Below, one piece after another: positions 35,786-46,357 of a stretch of 64,000 bases of DNA. The stretch's first letter is position 1, and each line of letters starts with the position of its first letter. The notes beneath the pieces are model-generated. The model saw only the letters and a program-made list of their open reading frames with translations, ran no database searches and was not told the origin of the DNA. The stretch is from an uncultured Pelagibacteraceae bacterium (GTDB taxonomy: Bacteria; Pseudomonadota; Alphaproteobacteria; Pelagibacterales; Pelagibacteraceae). Location: contig CACLVZ010000003.1 of assembly GCA_902610515.1 (NCBI GenBank), forward strand, positions 62,001-126,000, written 5' to 3'. The translations under genes and the position numbers were made by a program.

Positions 35786-36926
35786 ATTGATTATTTTCAA
35801 TTTTATAAATATTTAATTCCTGCCTTACATACTTATCCTTAAAGCTAAAGGTTCCAATTTTTCCTTTAATTTTATTTTTAAAAACAAAATCACTTGTAGA
35901 CGATAAAGTCCTATTTTGTTTCCAAGCATAGTATATAAGACCTAAAGCATCGTATGTTAGTATTGTTATTTCACTAGGATATGAGTTAAATTTTTTGAAA
36001 TATTTTTTGTTATATTTTTGGAACTCTTTATAATCAATAGAGGGGTAATAAAGTGTTTTGATCGTATTCTCGACAAAAATACTTTTATCAAACCATTGAT
36101 TAACAGTTGTAAATAACACTTTTTTTTCGTTCACATCAGTGTAAATTAACGAAGTTAAAACACTTTTTAGATTATTTCCAAAGTCAATTATTATAACAGA
36201 GTCAAAATTTACGTTTCCTAAAGTGTATAGTTGTTCTAATTTCTCCAATTCTTTAATAGACTGTTCATCTTCCTTGTCTTCAAAAATCTTTTTCCTTAAT
36301 TCTAAATTTTTTTTCCTTTGAGAGTAATTTGTCAAAATTTCAATCTCCCCTGTGAGTACTTGAGGATCAGGATTGTATTTAAATATTCTAAAATTATTAA
36401 GTTTAAGTTTTTTAATTTTTTTTTCAATTAGATTTGTAAATTGGTTATTCGGAAACATAATAACTGTTTTGTTTTTTTTTTGTTTTTTAAGAAAATTGTT
36501 TATTGCTAACAATTGGGACTCAAGACTAATCCCTATACTAATTATGTTATCTGAAAACTCTGGTAAAATATTTGATGGCGATATAAAAGTCATATCGTTA
36601 TATTTTCTTACCTCTTCAAACTCATCATTGCTTAAAGGTCCAATTACAATATTTGCTCCTTGTGACCTAATATCTTTGATAGCATTGTTGAGCATCTCTT
36701 TATTGTTTAAACCTGAGTCTCTAGGAATTATAAATATTTTATCATCATTTATTTCATCAAGCGCTAATTGAAGAGAGTACACTAAAGAGTTTCCCAACTC
36801 TTTATATTCACCGCTTAAAGGAGCTAAGAGACCTACTTTGAGTATGTTATTTTTTTCGTCACTTAAAAGATTAGAATTAATAAATAATATTATGTAATAT
36901 AGGAAAATATAAATTATTTTTTTCAT
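35772..36926 (-). CDS. LpoA-like penicillin-binding protein activator (periplasmic-binding fold)
   Basis: This secreted protein has a signal peptide (hydrophobic 4-20) but no lipobox. A type I periplasmic-binding fold follows, with VGLLAPLSGEYKELGNSL near 30-47, ALDEI and VIGPLSNDE. Alphaproteobacterial homologues next to rsmI are annotated as LppC/LpoA, which stimulates peptidoglycan synthase PBP1A in E. coli. An amino-acid-binding ABC component is the alternative, but no permease genes are nearby. 384 aa; divergent from rsmI with only three bases between starts. Confidence 0.72.
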   Translation of the reverse strand: MKKIIYIFLYYIILFINSNLLSDEKNNILKVGLLAPLSGEYKELGNSLVYSLQLALDEINDDKIFIIPRDSGLNNKEMLNNAIKDIRSQGANIVIGPLSNDEFEEVRKYNDMTFISPSNILPEFSDNIISIGISLESQLLAINNFLKKQKKNKTVIMFPNNQFTNLIEKKIKKLKLNNFRIFKYNPDPQVLTGEIEILTNYSQRKKNLELRKKIFEDKEDEQSIKELEKLEQLYTLGNVNFDSVIIIDFGNNLKSVLTSLIYTDVNEKKVLFTTVNQWFDKSIFVENTIKTLYYPSIDYKEFQKYNKKYFKKFNSYPSEITILTYDALGLIYYAWKQNRTLSSTSDFVFKNKIKGKIGTFSFKDKYVRQELNIYKIENNQFIKF

Positions 36927-36929
36927 ATT

Positions 36930-37769
36930 ATGAACTTTTCTACTAATAGCTTATATATTGTTTCAACACCTATTGGAAACCTTGACGATATAACATTACG
37001 AGCCATTGATGTATTAAAAAATTCAGATTTCATCCTTTGCGAAGACACACGTCATTCTTTAAAATTACTAAATCATCTTAAAATAAAAAAAAAGCTGATT
37101 TCTTATCATAAGTTTAATGAAAAAAAAAACATAAGCAGTGTATTAAGCCACATTAATAGGGGCAAAATTTTGTCTTTGATATCAGATGCAGGAACGCCAT
37201 TGCTATCTGATCCTGGAAAAGTACTTTTAAATGCTTGCGTAGAAAATAAAATTAAGATTATACCAATACCTGGAGTTTCCTCTATAACTTCTGCACTGAG
37301 CGCATCGGGTTTTGATGATAAATTTATATTTTACGGTTTTTTGCCAAAAACAATTAATGAGCTAGATAAGGTCTTTTCTGCTCTTTCAAAGCAAACTTAT
37401 ACACAGATTTTCTTTATACCAGCAATAAAAATAAACTTTTATTTAAAAAAAATTAAAGATTATTATGCTGGAAGAAAATTGTTAATTGCAAAAGAAATGA
37501 CGAAAATTCACGAAGCCTTTTTCAGAGAAGATATAGATAAACTTAATGTGCTTAATTACAAGCTGAAAGGTGAGTTAACTTTGGTTATTTCAGAAAGCAG
37601 TTTTAAAAAAATTAATATTAACGAAAAAAATGTAATCTTTTTAGCAAAAAAATATCTTAAGAAGTATTCTTTAAAAGACACTGTTGATCTAATTTTTGCA
37701 AAAGAAAAATTGAACAAAAAAGCCATATATAAATTATGCTTAAGTTTAAAAAATGAAAAAATTTTTTAG
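36930..37769 (+). CDS. rsmI: 16S rRNA (cytidine1402-2'-O)-methyltransferase
   Basis: This tetrapyrrole-methylase-fold enzyme methylates the ribose of C1402 in the ribosomal decoding centre. STPIGNLDDITLRA (12-25), CEDTRHSLKLLNHL (37-50) and SDAGTPLLSDPG (85-96) are family signatures. 279 aa. The yraN gene that usually follows is missing; instead the BON lipoprotein overlaps its 3' end by 17 bases. Confidence 0.95.
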   Translation: MNFSTNSLYIVSTPIGNLDDITLRAIDVLKNSDFILCEDTRHSLKLLNHLKIKKKLISYHKFNEKKNISSVLSHINRGKILSLISDAGTPLLSDPGKVLLNACVENKIKIIPIPGVSSITSALSASGFDDKFIFYGFLPKTINELDKVFSALSKQTYTQIFFIPAIKINFYLKKIKDYYAGRKLLIAKEMTKIHEAFFREDIDKLNVLNYKLKGELTLVISESSFKKININEKNVIFLAKKYLKKYSLKDTVDLIFAKEKLNKKAIYKLCLSLKNEKIF

Positions 37770-38334
37770 TATTTTAGCGATATTACTGATTACGGCTTGT
37801 TCAACGACTTTAGGAAGGTTTGGCGCTGGAGTTGATATTACCTTTGATCCAAGAACTATTGGAATGCAAATCGATGACACGATTATGCAAAAAAATTTGT
37901 CAGCTAGATTGGCTCTAGCTGATAAGAAATATTTTCTATCAATCAAATCTGAAGTAAGAGATGGAAATATTTTCTTATCAGGCAAAGTTGATGAACCAGA
38001 GGAAAAAATAAAGATTACAAAGATGGCCTGGGAAACAAAAGGAGTTAGATCAGTAAAAAATGCAATAATCATTAAAGATCAAACTAATTTTAAAGCAACG
38101 GCTAAAGACATTTTGATAACCAGCCAGTTGAGAACTTCACTGATATTGAATAAGAAGACAAAAGCAAGAAATTATACCTTAGAAACAATAAATAAGAACA
38201 TTTATATTTTTGGAATTGCTATGACTGCTGACGAGAGAAAAGAAGTAATTAATGAGGCAAATAAGATTTATGATGTAAATAACATATATCCATCGATATA
38301 TCTTGCGACTGAATTGAGTAGAAACAAACTTTAA
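37753..38334 (+). CDS. BON-domain lipoprotein (DolP/YraP-like)
   Basis: The signal peptide ends in lipobox LLITAC (Cys16). Two BON domains follow, at about 43-105 (with LSGKVDEPEEKIKI and VRSVKNAI) and 110-185 (with IYIFGIAMTADERKEV). E. coli DolP is an outer-membrane lipoprotein of this architecture, encoded near rsmI/lpoA, that supports envelope integrity. Here the rsmI neighbourhood is also retained. 193 aa. The stop is one base from the convergent malic enzyme gene. Confidence 0.86.
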   Translation: MKKFFSILAILLITACSTTLGRFGAGVDITFDPRTIGMQIDDTIMQKNLSARLALADKKYFLSIKSEVRDGNIFLSGKVDEPEEKIKITKMAWETKGVRSVKNAIIIKDQTNFKATAKDILITSQLRTSLILNKKTKARNYTLETINKNIYIFGIAMTADERKEVINEANKIYDVNNIYPSIYLATELSRNKL

Positions 38335-40617
38335 TTAAGTCGAATAATCAATCACATCAGATGAATAAGCAGCTATAGAAGCTAAATTCAAAATTTCTGA
38401 AGTGCTTGCTCTTAACGGAGCAACTTCTATTGGAGAGCCCAGTCCAATTAATAAAGGACCGATTAATTTACCACCTCCAAAAACCTTCATCAATTTTGTG
38501 GAAATGGCTGCGCTGTGTAGTGCGGGCATAATTAAAATATTTGCATTACCAACTATTTTGGAAAATGGATAAATTTCTTGATAAACAGGATTTAAAGCGA
38601 CGTCGGGCTGCATTTCTCCATCAAAATCAAAATCTACTTTTTCTTTTTTAAGCAATTCTATAGCGTCCCTAACATGTTTAGTATTTTTTGAAATCGGCTT
38701 ACCAAATGTTGAGTGAGATAAAAAAGCTACTTTAGGATCGAATCCAAAAAGTCTGGCAACTCTTACACATGATTTTGAAACTTTTACTAACCTTTCAGCA
38801 GAAGGAAAATCCTGAACATTAGTATCAGCTACCAAAATAGTTTTTCCTTTAAGAGTAATCATTGTCATTCCAAATATTTCCTCTCCTGGTCGTGGATCTG
38901 TGACCTTTTTTAATTTTTCTATTGATGCTGCATAATGCCTTATATTACCAGTGACCATAGCATCAGCATCTTTACAAGCTATCATTGAAGCACCCCAGGC
39001 AATTCGATCATTGCGAACAAGACGATCCACATCACGTTCTAACTGACCTTCCCTTTGTAATCTTTTATAAAGATGCTTTACATATTTTTCCCTTTTTTCT
39101 TTATTAGTAGAGTTGACTATTTCGATTTTATAATTTTTATCTAAACCAATGTTGTTTAATTGTTCTTTAATTCTTTTTTCTGCTCCTATTAAAATTGGAG
39201 TTCCTAATTTGTTTCTTCCAAACTCAATAGCTGCTTTAAGCATGTTTTCATCTTCTCCTTCGGCAAAAATAACTCTTTTTGGATTTTTCCGAACTTTTGC
39301 ATTTATCCCTTGCATTAAAGACATTGTTGGATCAAGTCTATTTGTAAGCTGATCTTTGTAAATTTCGATATCCTTAATATTTTTTCTAGCAACTCCACTT
39401 TTCATTGCGGCGTCTGCGACAGCCGCAGGTATAACGCTTATTAATCTTGGATCAAATGTTGACGGTATAATATAATCTTTACCGTATCTTGGTCTGTCGC
39501 CACCATAAGCTGAAACAACCTCGTCGGGTACATTCTCTCTGGCTAAAAGAGCTATTGCATTTGCAGCAGCAACTTTCATATCTTCATTAATTTCTTTTGC
39601 TCTTACATCTAGTGCTCCTCTAAAAATATAAGGAAATCCTATTAAGTTGTTTACTTGATTTGGATAATCAGACCTTCCTGTAGCAATAATAGCGTCCGAC
39701 CTTACCTCTTGAATTAGCTCTGGTTTGATCTCGGGATCTGGATTGGCACAAGCAAAAACAATTGGATTGTCTGCCATGGATTTAATCATTTTTTTTGATA
39801 CTACATCTTTAGCAGATAAACCTAAAAAAACATCTGCTCCAACCATAGCTTCTTCTAAAGACCTATATTTTGTATCTATTGCATGAGCAGATTTAAATTG
39901 ATCAAGATTAGGTCGCCCTTTGAAAATTACACCTTTGCTATCACACATTATTATATTGTTATTTTTTACGCCAGTACTTTTAAAAAGATTAGCGCAGGCC
40001 TGTGCTGATGCGCCTGCACCATTAATCACTACTTTTACATTATCAATTTGTTTTTTTGATATATCTAAAGCATTTATCAAAGCAGCTGTTGTTATTATTG
40101 CGGTGCCATGCTGATCGTCGTGGAATATCGGAATGTCCAAAAGTTCTTTTAATTTTTGTTCGATTATAAAACAATCTGGTGCTGCAATGTCCTCTAGGTT
40201 TATTCCACCAAAAGTTCCTCCAATATTTTTGATGGTTTCGATTACAGCCTGAGGATCTTTGTTATTTATTTCTATATCGATAGAGTCAATATCTGCAAAT
40301 CGTTTGAATAAAACTGATTTACCTTCCATAACCGGTTTTGATGCTAATGCTCCAAGATTTCCTAGTCCTAAAATTGCAGATCCATTACTTATAACAGCTA
40401 CTAGGTTTCCTTTGCTTGTGTAGTCATAAGCAAGTTCAGGGTTTTTAGCAATTTCTTTAACTGGAGCAGCTACTCCCGGAGAATATGCAAGTGAAAGATC
40501 TCTTTTAGTAGTAAGTGGTTTGCTAGAATTTATCTCAATTTTGCCTGACTTTCCTTTTATATGAAAATCAAGTGCTTCTTTGTCTGAATAATGATCAATT
40601 TCTGTTTTTTTTGGCAT
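38335..40617 (-). CDS. maeB: NADP-dependent malic enzyme, MaeB type
   Basis: It decarboxylates malate to pyruvate with NADP+, linking the TCA cycle to pyruvate and NADPH. The N-terminal malic domain (about 1-420) has [27 protein letters not shown] and [11 protein letters not shown] motifs. The C-terminal part (about 430-760) is a phosphotransacetylase-like domain typical of MaeB and thought to be regulatory. 760 aa, normal. A 70-bp gap separates it from divergent murJ. Confidence 0.95.
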   Translation of the reverse strand: MPKKTEIDHYSDKEALDFHIKGKSGKIEINSSKPLTTKRDLSLAYSPGVAAPVKEIAKNPELAYDYTSKGNLVAVISNGSAILGLGNLGALASKPVMEGKSVLFKRFADIDSIDIEINNKDPQAVIETIKNIGGTFGGINLEDIAAPDCFIIEQKLKELLDIPIFHDDQHGTAIITTAALINALDISKKQIDNVKVVINGAGASAQACANLFKSTGVKNNNIIMCDSKGVIFKGRPNLDQFKSAHAIDTKYRSLEEAMVGADVFLGLSAKDVVSKKMIKSMADNPIVFACANPDPEIKPELIQEVRSDAIIATGRSDYPNQVNNLIGFPYIFRGALDVRAKEINEDMKVAAANAIALLARENVPDEVVSAYGGDRPRYGKDYIIPSTFDPRLISVIPAAVADAAMKSGVARKNIKDIEIYKDQLTNRLDPTMSLMQGINAKVRKNPKRVIFAEGEDENMLKAAIEFGRNKLGTPILIGAEKRIKEQLNNIGLDKNYKIEIVNSTNKEKREKYVKHLYKRLQREGQLERDVDRLVRNDRIAWGASMIACKDADAMVTGNIRHYAASIEKLKKVTDPRPGEEIFGMTMITLKGKTILVADTNVQDFPSAERLVKVSKSCVRVARLFGFDPKVAFLSHSTFGKPISKNTKHVRDAIELLKKEKVDFDFDGEMQPDVALNPVYQEIYPFSKIVGNANILIMPALHSAAISTKLMKVFGGGKLIGPLLIGLGSPIEVAPLRASTSEILNLASIAAYSSDVIDYST

Positions 40618-40687
40618 TTATCCTTATGAGTATGTAATATAAAGAAATTTAATTCACTATAAATTTATGGCCTAATTTAGATTATTT

Positions 40688-42214
40688 ATGAACCTGCTTT
40701 CTTCAACCTCAATATTTAGTTTTTATACACTAATCAGCAGAATTTTAGGCTACCTTAGAGATATTTTGATAGCTTTTTTTCTAGGAGCATCAATCTTTGC
40801 TGACGCTTTTTTCGTTGCATTTAGGCTACCTAATACCTTCAGACGTCTATTTGCTGAAGGAACCTTCAATGCAGCATTTATTCCCAGTTACACAGCCGCA
40901 AAAATAGAAAGTGAAACAAAAGGAAAAAATTTTGCGAATGACATATTTGGCTTATTGCTTCTAATTTTAACTTTTATTGTAACATTAGCAGAGATATTTA
41001 CACCATATTTAGTTTACTTGATTGCACCAGGATTTATAAATGATGAAATAAAATTTAATCTGGCTGTAGAATTAACGAGGATAACTTTCCCTTTTCTATT
41101 ATTTGTAAGTTTATCATCTTTTTTTTCTGGAATACTTAATTCTAACAATAAATTTGCTGCAGCTGCTGCTGCACCCATTATTTTAAATCTAGTATTAATT
41201 TTTAGTATTTTAATTTCATATTTTCAAAATTTAAATATTGCAAAGTTTTTATCCTTTGGAGTTACTATAGCGGGTATAGTTCAGTTAATTTTCTTAATCT
41301 ATATGACCACTAAATTTTATAAACCAAAAGTAAGATTTAATTATAAACTTACCGGGAAAGTGAAATTTTTTTTTAAAAAATTAATTCCGAGTATTTTTTC
41401 TTCTGGAGTTACTCAAATAAATATTTTAGTGGGAACTATTATTGCCTCATTTCAGTCTGGTGCAGTTTCATACTTATATTATGCAGATAGAGTTTATCAA
41501 ATAAACTTAGCTGTAGCAGGCATAGCTGTGGGCACTGTTTCTTTACCAGTTCTTTCAAAAGCATTTAAAACAAAAAATTTTAAAAAGGTTAGTGATCTTC
41601 AAAATAAATCGTTAATGCTATCTATATTACTTTCTCTACCAGCTAGTTTAGGTTTAATAATTGCTTCTCAAGAAATAATAAACGGACTATTTGGATATGG
41701 TTCTTTTAGCTCAAAAGATGTTAAAATAACCTCAACAGCTTTAATGTTTTTTGGTTATGGTATTGTAGCCTTTGCATTGATTAAAATCTTAGCTAACTTT
41801 TTCTTTGCAAGGGACAATACAAAAATTCCTTTTTATATTTCTTCATTTATTGTTTTTTTAAATGTTATTATAAGTTTAAGCTTCTTCAATTCTTTAGGAT
41901 TTATAATCATTCCAATAGCTACATCCATATCAACGTGGATAGGAGTTTTTATTTATTTATTTTTACTCAAAAAAAATAGCTTTTTAGTATTACAAAAGGA
42001 ATTATTTTTAAATATTTTAAAAATTGTAATTTCCACAATAATTATGTCATTAGTATTACTACTCGCTCTCGAAAAATATGCTAGTTATTTCGATTACGAT
42101 TACAATTATAAGTCAATTTATTTGTTTATTATTATAGGTTTCGCAGGAATTGTTTATTTGTTATCTTGTAATTTGTTAGGTTTATTAAAAATTAGGAATT
42201 ATAAAGCAAATTAA
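40688..42214 (+). CDS. murJ: lipid II flippase MurJ
   Basis: This MOP-superfamily flippase has about 14 hydrophobic segments. The N-terminal SRILGYLRDILIAFFLGAS and RRLFAEGTFNAAFIPSY signatures are diagnostic. It moves lipid II across the inner membrane for cell-wall synthesis. 508 aa. The stop directly abuts the trpS ATG (TAAATG), so the two are co-transcribed. Confidence 0.95.
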   Translation: MNLLSSTSIFSFYTLISRILGYLRDILIAFFLGASIFADAFFVAFRLPNTFRRLFAEGTFNAAFIPSYTAAKIESETKGKNFANDIFGLLLLILTFIVTLAEIFTPYLVYLIAPGFINDEIKFNLAVELTRITFPFLLFVSLSSFFSGILNSNNKFAAAAAAPIILNLVLIFSILISYFQNLNIAKFLSFGVTIAGIVQLIFLIYMTTKFYKPKVRFNYKLTGKVKFFFKKLIPSIFSSGVTQINILVGTIIASFQSGAVSYLYYADRVYQINLAVAGIAVGTVSLPVLSKAFKTKNFKKVSDLQNKSLMLSILLSLPASLGLIIASQEIINGLFGYGSFSSKDVKITSTALMFFGYGIVAFALIKILANFFFARDNTKIPFYISSFIVFLNVIISLSFFNSLGFIIIPIATSISTWIGVFIYLFLLKKNSFLVLQKELFLNILKIVISTIIMSLVLLLALEKYASYFDYDYNYKSIYLFIIIGFAGIVYLLSCNLLGLLKIRNYKAN

Positions 42215-43219
42215 ATGAGTAAAAAAAAATTAGTATTTTCTGGAGTTCAACCCACAGGAAATTTGCATTTAGGTAACTATTTGGGAGCACTAAAAAACTT
42301 TGTTTCCCTTCAAAAAGAGATGGATTGCATCTATTGCGTAGTTGACTTACACGCCATTACAGTTTTTCAAAAGCCCAATGATCTAAGAGAAAATGTCTTC
42401 GAAACTTTAGCTAGTTTTATTGCTACTGGATTAAATCCAGATAGAAGTATAATATTTAATCAATCTGCAGTTTCTGGGCACGCCGAGCTAGCATGGATTT
42501 TAAATTGCACCTCAAGAATTGGGTGGTTAAATAGAATGACACAATTTAAAGACAAAGCTGGTTCAGATAAAGAAAAAGCAAGTGTTGGTTTATATATTTA
42601 TCCAAATTTAATGGCTGCAGATATTCTTCTCTATAAAGCAACTCATGTACCAGTTGGAGCAGATCAAAAACAACATTTAGAATTGTCTAGAGATATAGCT
42701 CAAAAATTTAATAGTGATTTTAATTGTAAAGATTTTTTTCCTTTACCAGAGCCTTTAATTTCTAAAAACGTAGCTAGAGTAATGAGTTTGAGAGATGGAA
42801 AAAAAAAGATGAGTAAATCTGAAGAATCAGATTACTCAAGAATTAACTTGAAAGACAGTGCTGACGATATAGATAAAAAAATTAAAAAAGCTAAATCAGA
42901 CTCTGAACCAATACCTGATAATTTGAAAAATTTAGAAAAAAAACCTGAAGCTTTAAATTTGATAAATATTTACTCGGAAATTTCTAAAATAAGCTTAGAT
43001 AAAGTTTTAAACGAAATGTCCGGTAAAGACTACTCTTTCTTAAAAAAAAATTTAACAGAACTTTTGGTGAAAGAGATTACTCCTGTTGGCAAAGAAATCA
43101 AAAAACTTTTAAACGATAAGTCGCACTTAGAGCAAATCTTGAAAAAAGGTAAGGAAAAAGCCAATATAATCGCTGAGGAAAACCTAAAAAATATACGTGA
43201 AAAAGTAGGACTGATATAA
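42215..43219 (+). CDS. trpS: tryptophanyl-tRNA synthetase
   Basis: This class Ic synthetase has HIGH-type HLGN at 18-21 within [19 protein letters not shown] is at 198-202 and [13 protein letters not shown] around 146-157. 334 aa. It sits between murJ and the Nfu gene as in other alphaproteobacteria; the universal stress protein sometimes found here is not present. Confidence 0.97.
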   Translation: MSKKKLVFSGVQPTGNLHLGNYLGALKNFVSLQKEMDCIYCVVDLHAITVFQKPNDLRENVFETLASFIATGLNPDRSIIFNQSAVSGHAELAWILNCTSRIGWLNRMTQFKDKAGSDKEKASVGLYIYPNLMAADILLYKATHVPVGADQKQHLELSRDIAQKFNSDFNCKDFFPLPEPLISKNVARVMSLRDGKKKMSKSEESDYSRINLKDSADDIDKKIKKAKSDSEPIPDNLKNLEKKPEALNLINIYSEISKISLDKVLNEMSGKDYSFLKKNLTELLVKEITPVGKEIKKLLNDKSHLEQILKKGKEKANIIAEENLKNIREKVGLI

Positions 43220-43231
43220 TATAAATTTCCC

Positions 43232-43786
43232 ATGATACAAATTGAAGCCACTCCAAATCCTAATTCTTTAAAGTTCTTGTCAGAAAAGACTATTTCGGCG
43301 GCTGGGACAGAGGAGTTTCAGAAAAATAACAAAAAAAACTTGTCAAATGATTTTATTAAAGAACTTTTAGATTTTAGAGGAGTTGAGCTTGTACTTTTAT
43401 CTAAAAATTTCATTTCTGTAAAGAAAAGTGATGAAGTTTCTTGGACCGAATTGAAACCAATGGTCATTTCTCATCTAAACGATTATTTTGAAAACAATAA
43501 TGAACCAATTCTAAAGAATATTAAAGAACCAGAAAGTAGAACTTCTACAAAAAATAAAGATGATACAGTGAGCAAAATAATAGATGTTTTAAATACAAAA
43601 ATAAGACCTGCCGTTGCTCGAGACGGGGGAGATATTAAATTTAAATCTTTTGAAAACGGTGTAGTGAAAGTCGAGTTACAAGGTAGTTGCTCGGGATGTC
43701 CGAGTTCGGTAATGACTTTGAAACAGGGCGTGCAGAATCTTTTAAAGCATTATGTAAAAGAGGTCAATTCTGTGGAGGCAGTATAA
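43232..43786 (+). CDS. Nfu-type iron-sulfur cluster scaffold/carrier
   Basis: The N-terminal Nfu_N domain (1-90, starting IQIEATPNPNSLKFL) is joined to a C-terminal NifU domain (112-184) with C153-S-G-C156 in GSCSGCPSS. It matches the mitochondrial NFU1 architecture, which passes 4Fe-4S clusters to enzymes such as lipoyl synthase. 184 aa. Follows trpS by 12 bases. Confidence 0.93.
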   Translation: MIQIEATPNPNSLKFLSEKTISAAGTEEFQKNNKKNLSNDFIKELLDFRGVELVLLSKNFISVKKSDEVSWTELKPMVISHLNDYFENNNEPILKNIKEPESRTSTKNKDDTVSKIIDVLNTKIRPAVARDGGDIKFKSFENGVVKVELQGSCSGCPSSVMTLKQGVQNLLKHYVKEVNSVEAV

Positions 43787-43793
43787 TTTTAGC

Positions 43794-45302
43794 ATGAAAA
43801 AAAAATTAAGTTACAGAGATAAACTATTAGAGCTTGCCTATATTTATAACGTTAAAGAAATTCAAGATTATACAAAACGTAGAAAAGATTTAACTATTGG
43901 ACAAATAGAGTTAATACTTAAAAAAAATAAAATTATTATACCAAAAGACTTTAAAAGCAGCTTCTTCAAAGATAATTTTACAAAACCTTTTTCAAAGTTT
44001 AGAAACAATATAGCTGACTATAGAGAAGAAAAGATAAAAGACAAAAATAGATTTTTCAGAAAGGTTGATAATTACAAACACGATACCACTAGAAAAGTTA
44101 ATAGAGGTATAAACTCTTTATGGAGAATGTCAGGCAATATCGGTGTCAATTTCTTAAACGTTCTTCCTAAATTAGGGACAGCCGTCGCAACATTTTTTGG
44201 AAACCTTTTTACTGACGTATTTAATTCAATATATAATCAACAAATTGATAACAAAAGTGCAAAAAAAGTAATTTTAGGATTTTTCGTAGTTATTGGAGTT
44301 ACAACATTAGTAATTGGAGGTATTAACACATATAAAAATTTTGATCTTATAAAAAGTAAGATAGAAACAAAAAAACCTGAAACAATAATTAAAAAGGATA
44401 CAAAAAAAACCGAAACTCAAACAAAACAACTGACTAAAAAACCTGAGGTAAAACCAAAGAAAGAAATTAAGAAACCTGAATTAAAGGTTAAAGAAAAAAA
44501 CGTAACAGAAGTTATTCTACCAGATCTTAATTTAAAGACCGAAACCGTGATTCAACTTTTTAAAGACGTTGATTATGACTTAAGAAAAGTAAGAAATGAA
44601 AAGTTAGTAAAACCAATATACTTTACCCAATTTCCAAGAGACTTAGATAATTTAAGAAGTGTACAACTAAAAAAAGAGACATTTATAAAAATAGTTTTAC
44701 CACTTATTGTGGCTGAAAATGAAAAAATTCTTGACGATAGAAAAAAATTAAAAATTTTATCTGAGAAAAAATTTACTTCAGATATAGAAAAACAGTGGTT
44801 AAGACAAAAATTATTAGAGTATAAAGTTAAAAAGGGAGATCTTGATCAATTAATGTTGAGAATGGATATGATACCCGTTTCAATAGCGTTAGCGCAAGCA
44901 GCAAAAGAAAGCGGATGGGGAACATCTAGATTTGCTTTGGAGGGAAATGCAATTTTTGGTCAGTGGACTTGGGACGGACAGGGGATAGCCCCCTTAAAAA
45001 GAGATGATAATAAAAAACATAAAATACTCAAGTTTCCAATACTAAGAGCTTCTGTGAAGGCATATAAAAATAATTTAAATACTCACAAAAGTTATTCTAA
45101 GTTTAGAGAAAAAAGAAAAAGTCTAAGAAACAAAAAAAAGAATATCACCGGCTTAGATTTAACTGATACTTTAAAAAATTACGCGCAGACTGGATCAGAA
45201 TACACCAAGATATTAAATCAAATAATAACGCAAAATAGATTGTCAGATTTTGAACCTGTTAAACTAGTAAATTCAGTTAAACAAGTAGAATTAAATTCTT
45301 AA
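43794..45302 (+). CDS. membrane-anchored glucosaminidase (Bax-like)
   Basis: The protein has a lysine-rich N-terminal cytoplasmic region (1-155), one membrane segment (157-177), and a KKPE-rich linker (about 185-240). The C-terminal glucosaminidase domain (about 355-480) has ALAQAAKESGWGTSRFA with catalytic-type E372 and FGQWTWDGQGI. Bax/FlgJ-type enzymes cleave peptidoglycan glycan strands; here the domain would face the periplasm. The large N-terminal part has no motif that I recognise. 502 aa. Converges on the deacetylase gene with a four-base overlap. Confidence 0.82.
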   Translation: MKKKLSYRDKLLELAYIYNVKEIQDYTKRRKDLTIGQIELILKKNKIIIPKDFKSSFFKDNFTKPFSKFRNNIADYREEKIKDKNRFFRKVDNYKHDTTRKVNRGINSLWRMSGNIGVNFLNVLPKLGTAVATFFGNLFTDVFNSIYNQQIDNKSAKKVILGFFVVIGVTTLVIGGINTYKNFDLIKSKIETKKPETIIKKDTKKTETQTKQLTKKPEVKPKKEIKKPELKVKEKNVTEVILPDLNLKTETVIQLFKDVDYDLRKVRNEKLVKPIYFTQFPRDLDNLRSVQLKKETFIKIVLPLIVAENEKILDDRKKLKILSEKKFTSDIEKQWLRQKLLEYKVKKGDLDQLMLRMDMIPVSIALAQAAKESGWGTSRFALEGNAIFGQWTWDGQGIAPLKRDDNKKHKILKFPILRASVKAYKNNLNTHKSYSKFREKRKSLRNKKKNITGLDLTDTLKNYAQTGSEYTKILNQIITQNRLSDFEPVKLVNSVKQVELNS

Positions 45303-46357
45303 TTGTTTTCACTTATAACATATTGAATTCCTAACCATCTCCAGTAGTTATTTTTTTCTTTCAAGGAACAGTTTATTCTGCCTCTTTCACCTACAAATTT
45401 TTCAGTGATTAAAATTTCTAAGATATTGGCTTCTTTAAAAGAAATTTGTGAATTTCTCCATCGGTTTCCCTCATTTGAAAAACAATTAATCTGGTTGAGA
45501 TTTTTAATATTTTCGTAGAATTCAATTTTCACTAGAGGTGGATTTTTTGACTGCAATAAGTATTTATCTTCAGGCGTAATACTTTTATATTTAAGAGGAA
45601 GAGTCTTCATCAATGTTTTGAATCTTTTTATTTCACCATATTTTTGATTAATTGGATATCTAGGTAATTCAAATAAGTCTTTTGTTTCATCAATCACCCC
45701 AGAATGTTGACCAAAAGCATATTTAAAACCAAGATCATAAATAATTTTTTTAAACTCAAGGCTATACTCTCCAAAAGGATAGGAAAAAAACTTAGAATTT
45801 CTGCCCAATTTTTTTTTGAAAATCTCTCTAGAAGTAATAATATCCATTTTAATTTTTTCTGGTGTTTCTTCTACTAAGTATTCGTGAGAATGACTGTGAT
45901 TTCCTATTTCTACATTTTCGTTTTTGTGAAGTTCAATAATTTGATCCCAATTCATATAGTTATAAGCACCTACTTCTCTCGTGTTTACAAATAAAATGAA
46001 AGGAATTTTCCTCTCTTTTAAAATAGGCCATGCATTTTCATAAAAAGAGGACAATCCATCATCAATTGTTAATAGAACTTTTCTTTCATTTTTATTTTCA
46101 GAAAGACTTTTCTCGAAATCCTTTGGATGAATAAATTTTATGCCCTCTTGGTCTATAATTTCAAGTTGTTCTTTGAAAACTGCAAGCTGAATATTTGTTG
46201 ATGGATATTTTTCTTCATCAAATCTATGATACATAATAGAAATAAGACCAAAATCATCAAAACGAAGTTCAGTCGCCGTAAATAACTTTGAAGAATAAGT
46301 CTGAAAAGATATAATAAGTAATATTATGATTAAAAATTTTTTAATTATAAAATTCAT
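45299..46357 (-). CDS. secreted polysaccharide deacetylase
   Basis: A signal peptide (MNFIIKKFLIIILLIISFQ) is followed by a NodB-type deacetylase domain. Metal-binding residues are the aspartate pair in LLTIDDG (about 99-100) and the histidines of NHSHSHEY (about 153-160). A C-terminal beta region (about 250-352) follows. It probably acts on peptidoglycan or an exopolysaccharide. The frame opens with TTG at 46363, but ATG 46357 gives a better signal peptide. Its first 32 bases overlap the divergent tsaB start. Confidence 0.82.
   Translation of the reverse strand: MNFIIKKFLIIILLIISFQTYSSKLFTATELRFDDFGLISIMYHRFDEEKYPSTNIQLAVFKEQLEIIDQEGIKFIHPKDFEKSLSENKNERKVLLTIDDGLSSFYENAWPILKERKIPFILFVNTREVGAYNYMNWDQIIELHKNENVEIGNHSHSHEYLVEETPEKIKMDIITSREIFKKKLGRNSKFFSYPFGEYSLEFKKIIYDLGFKYAFGQHSGVIDETKDLFELPRYPINQKYGEIKRFKTLMKTLPLKYKSITPEDKYLLQSKNPPLVKIEFYENIKNLNQINCFSNEGNRWRNSQISFKEANILEILITEKFVGERGRINCSLKEKNNYWRWLGIQYVISENN

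Noticed and set aside
36373-36771. 132-codon hydrophobic frame antisense to the LpoA-like gene
   Set aside because: Hydrophobic shadow of a lysine/asparagine-rich gene; no ribosome binding site and no room for a promoter.
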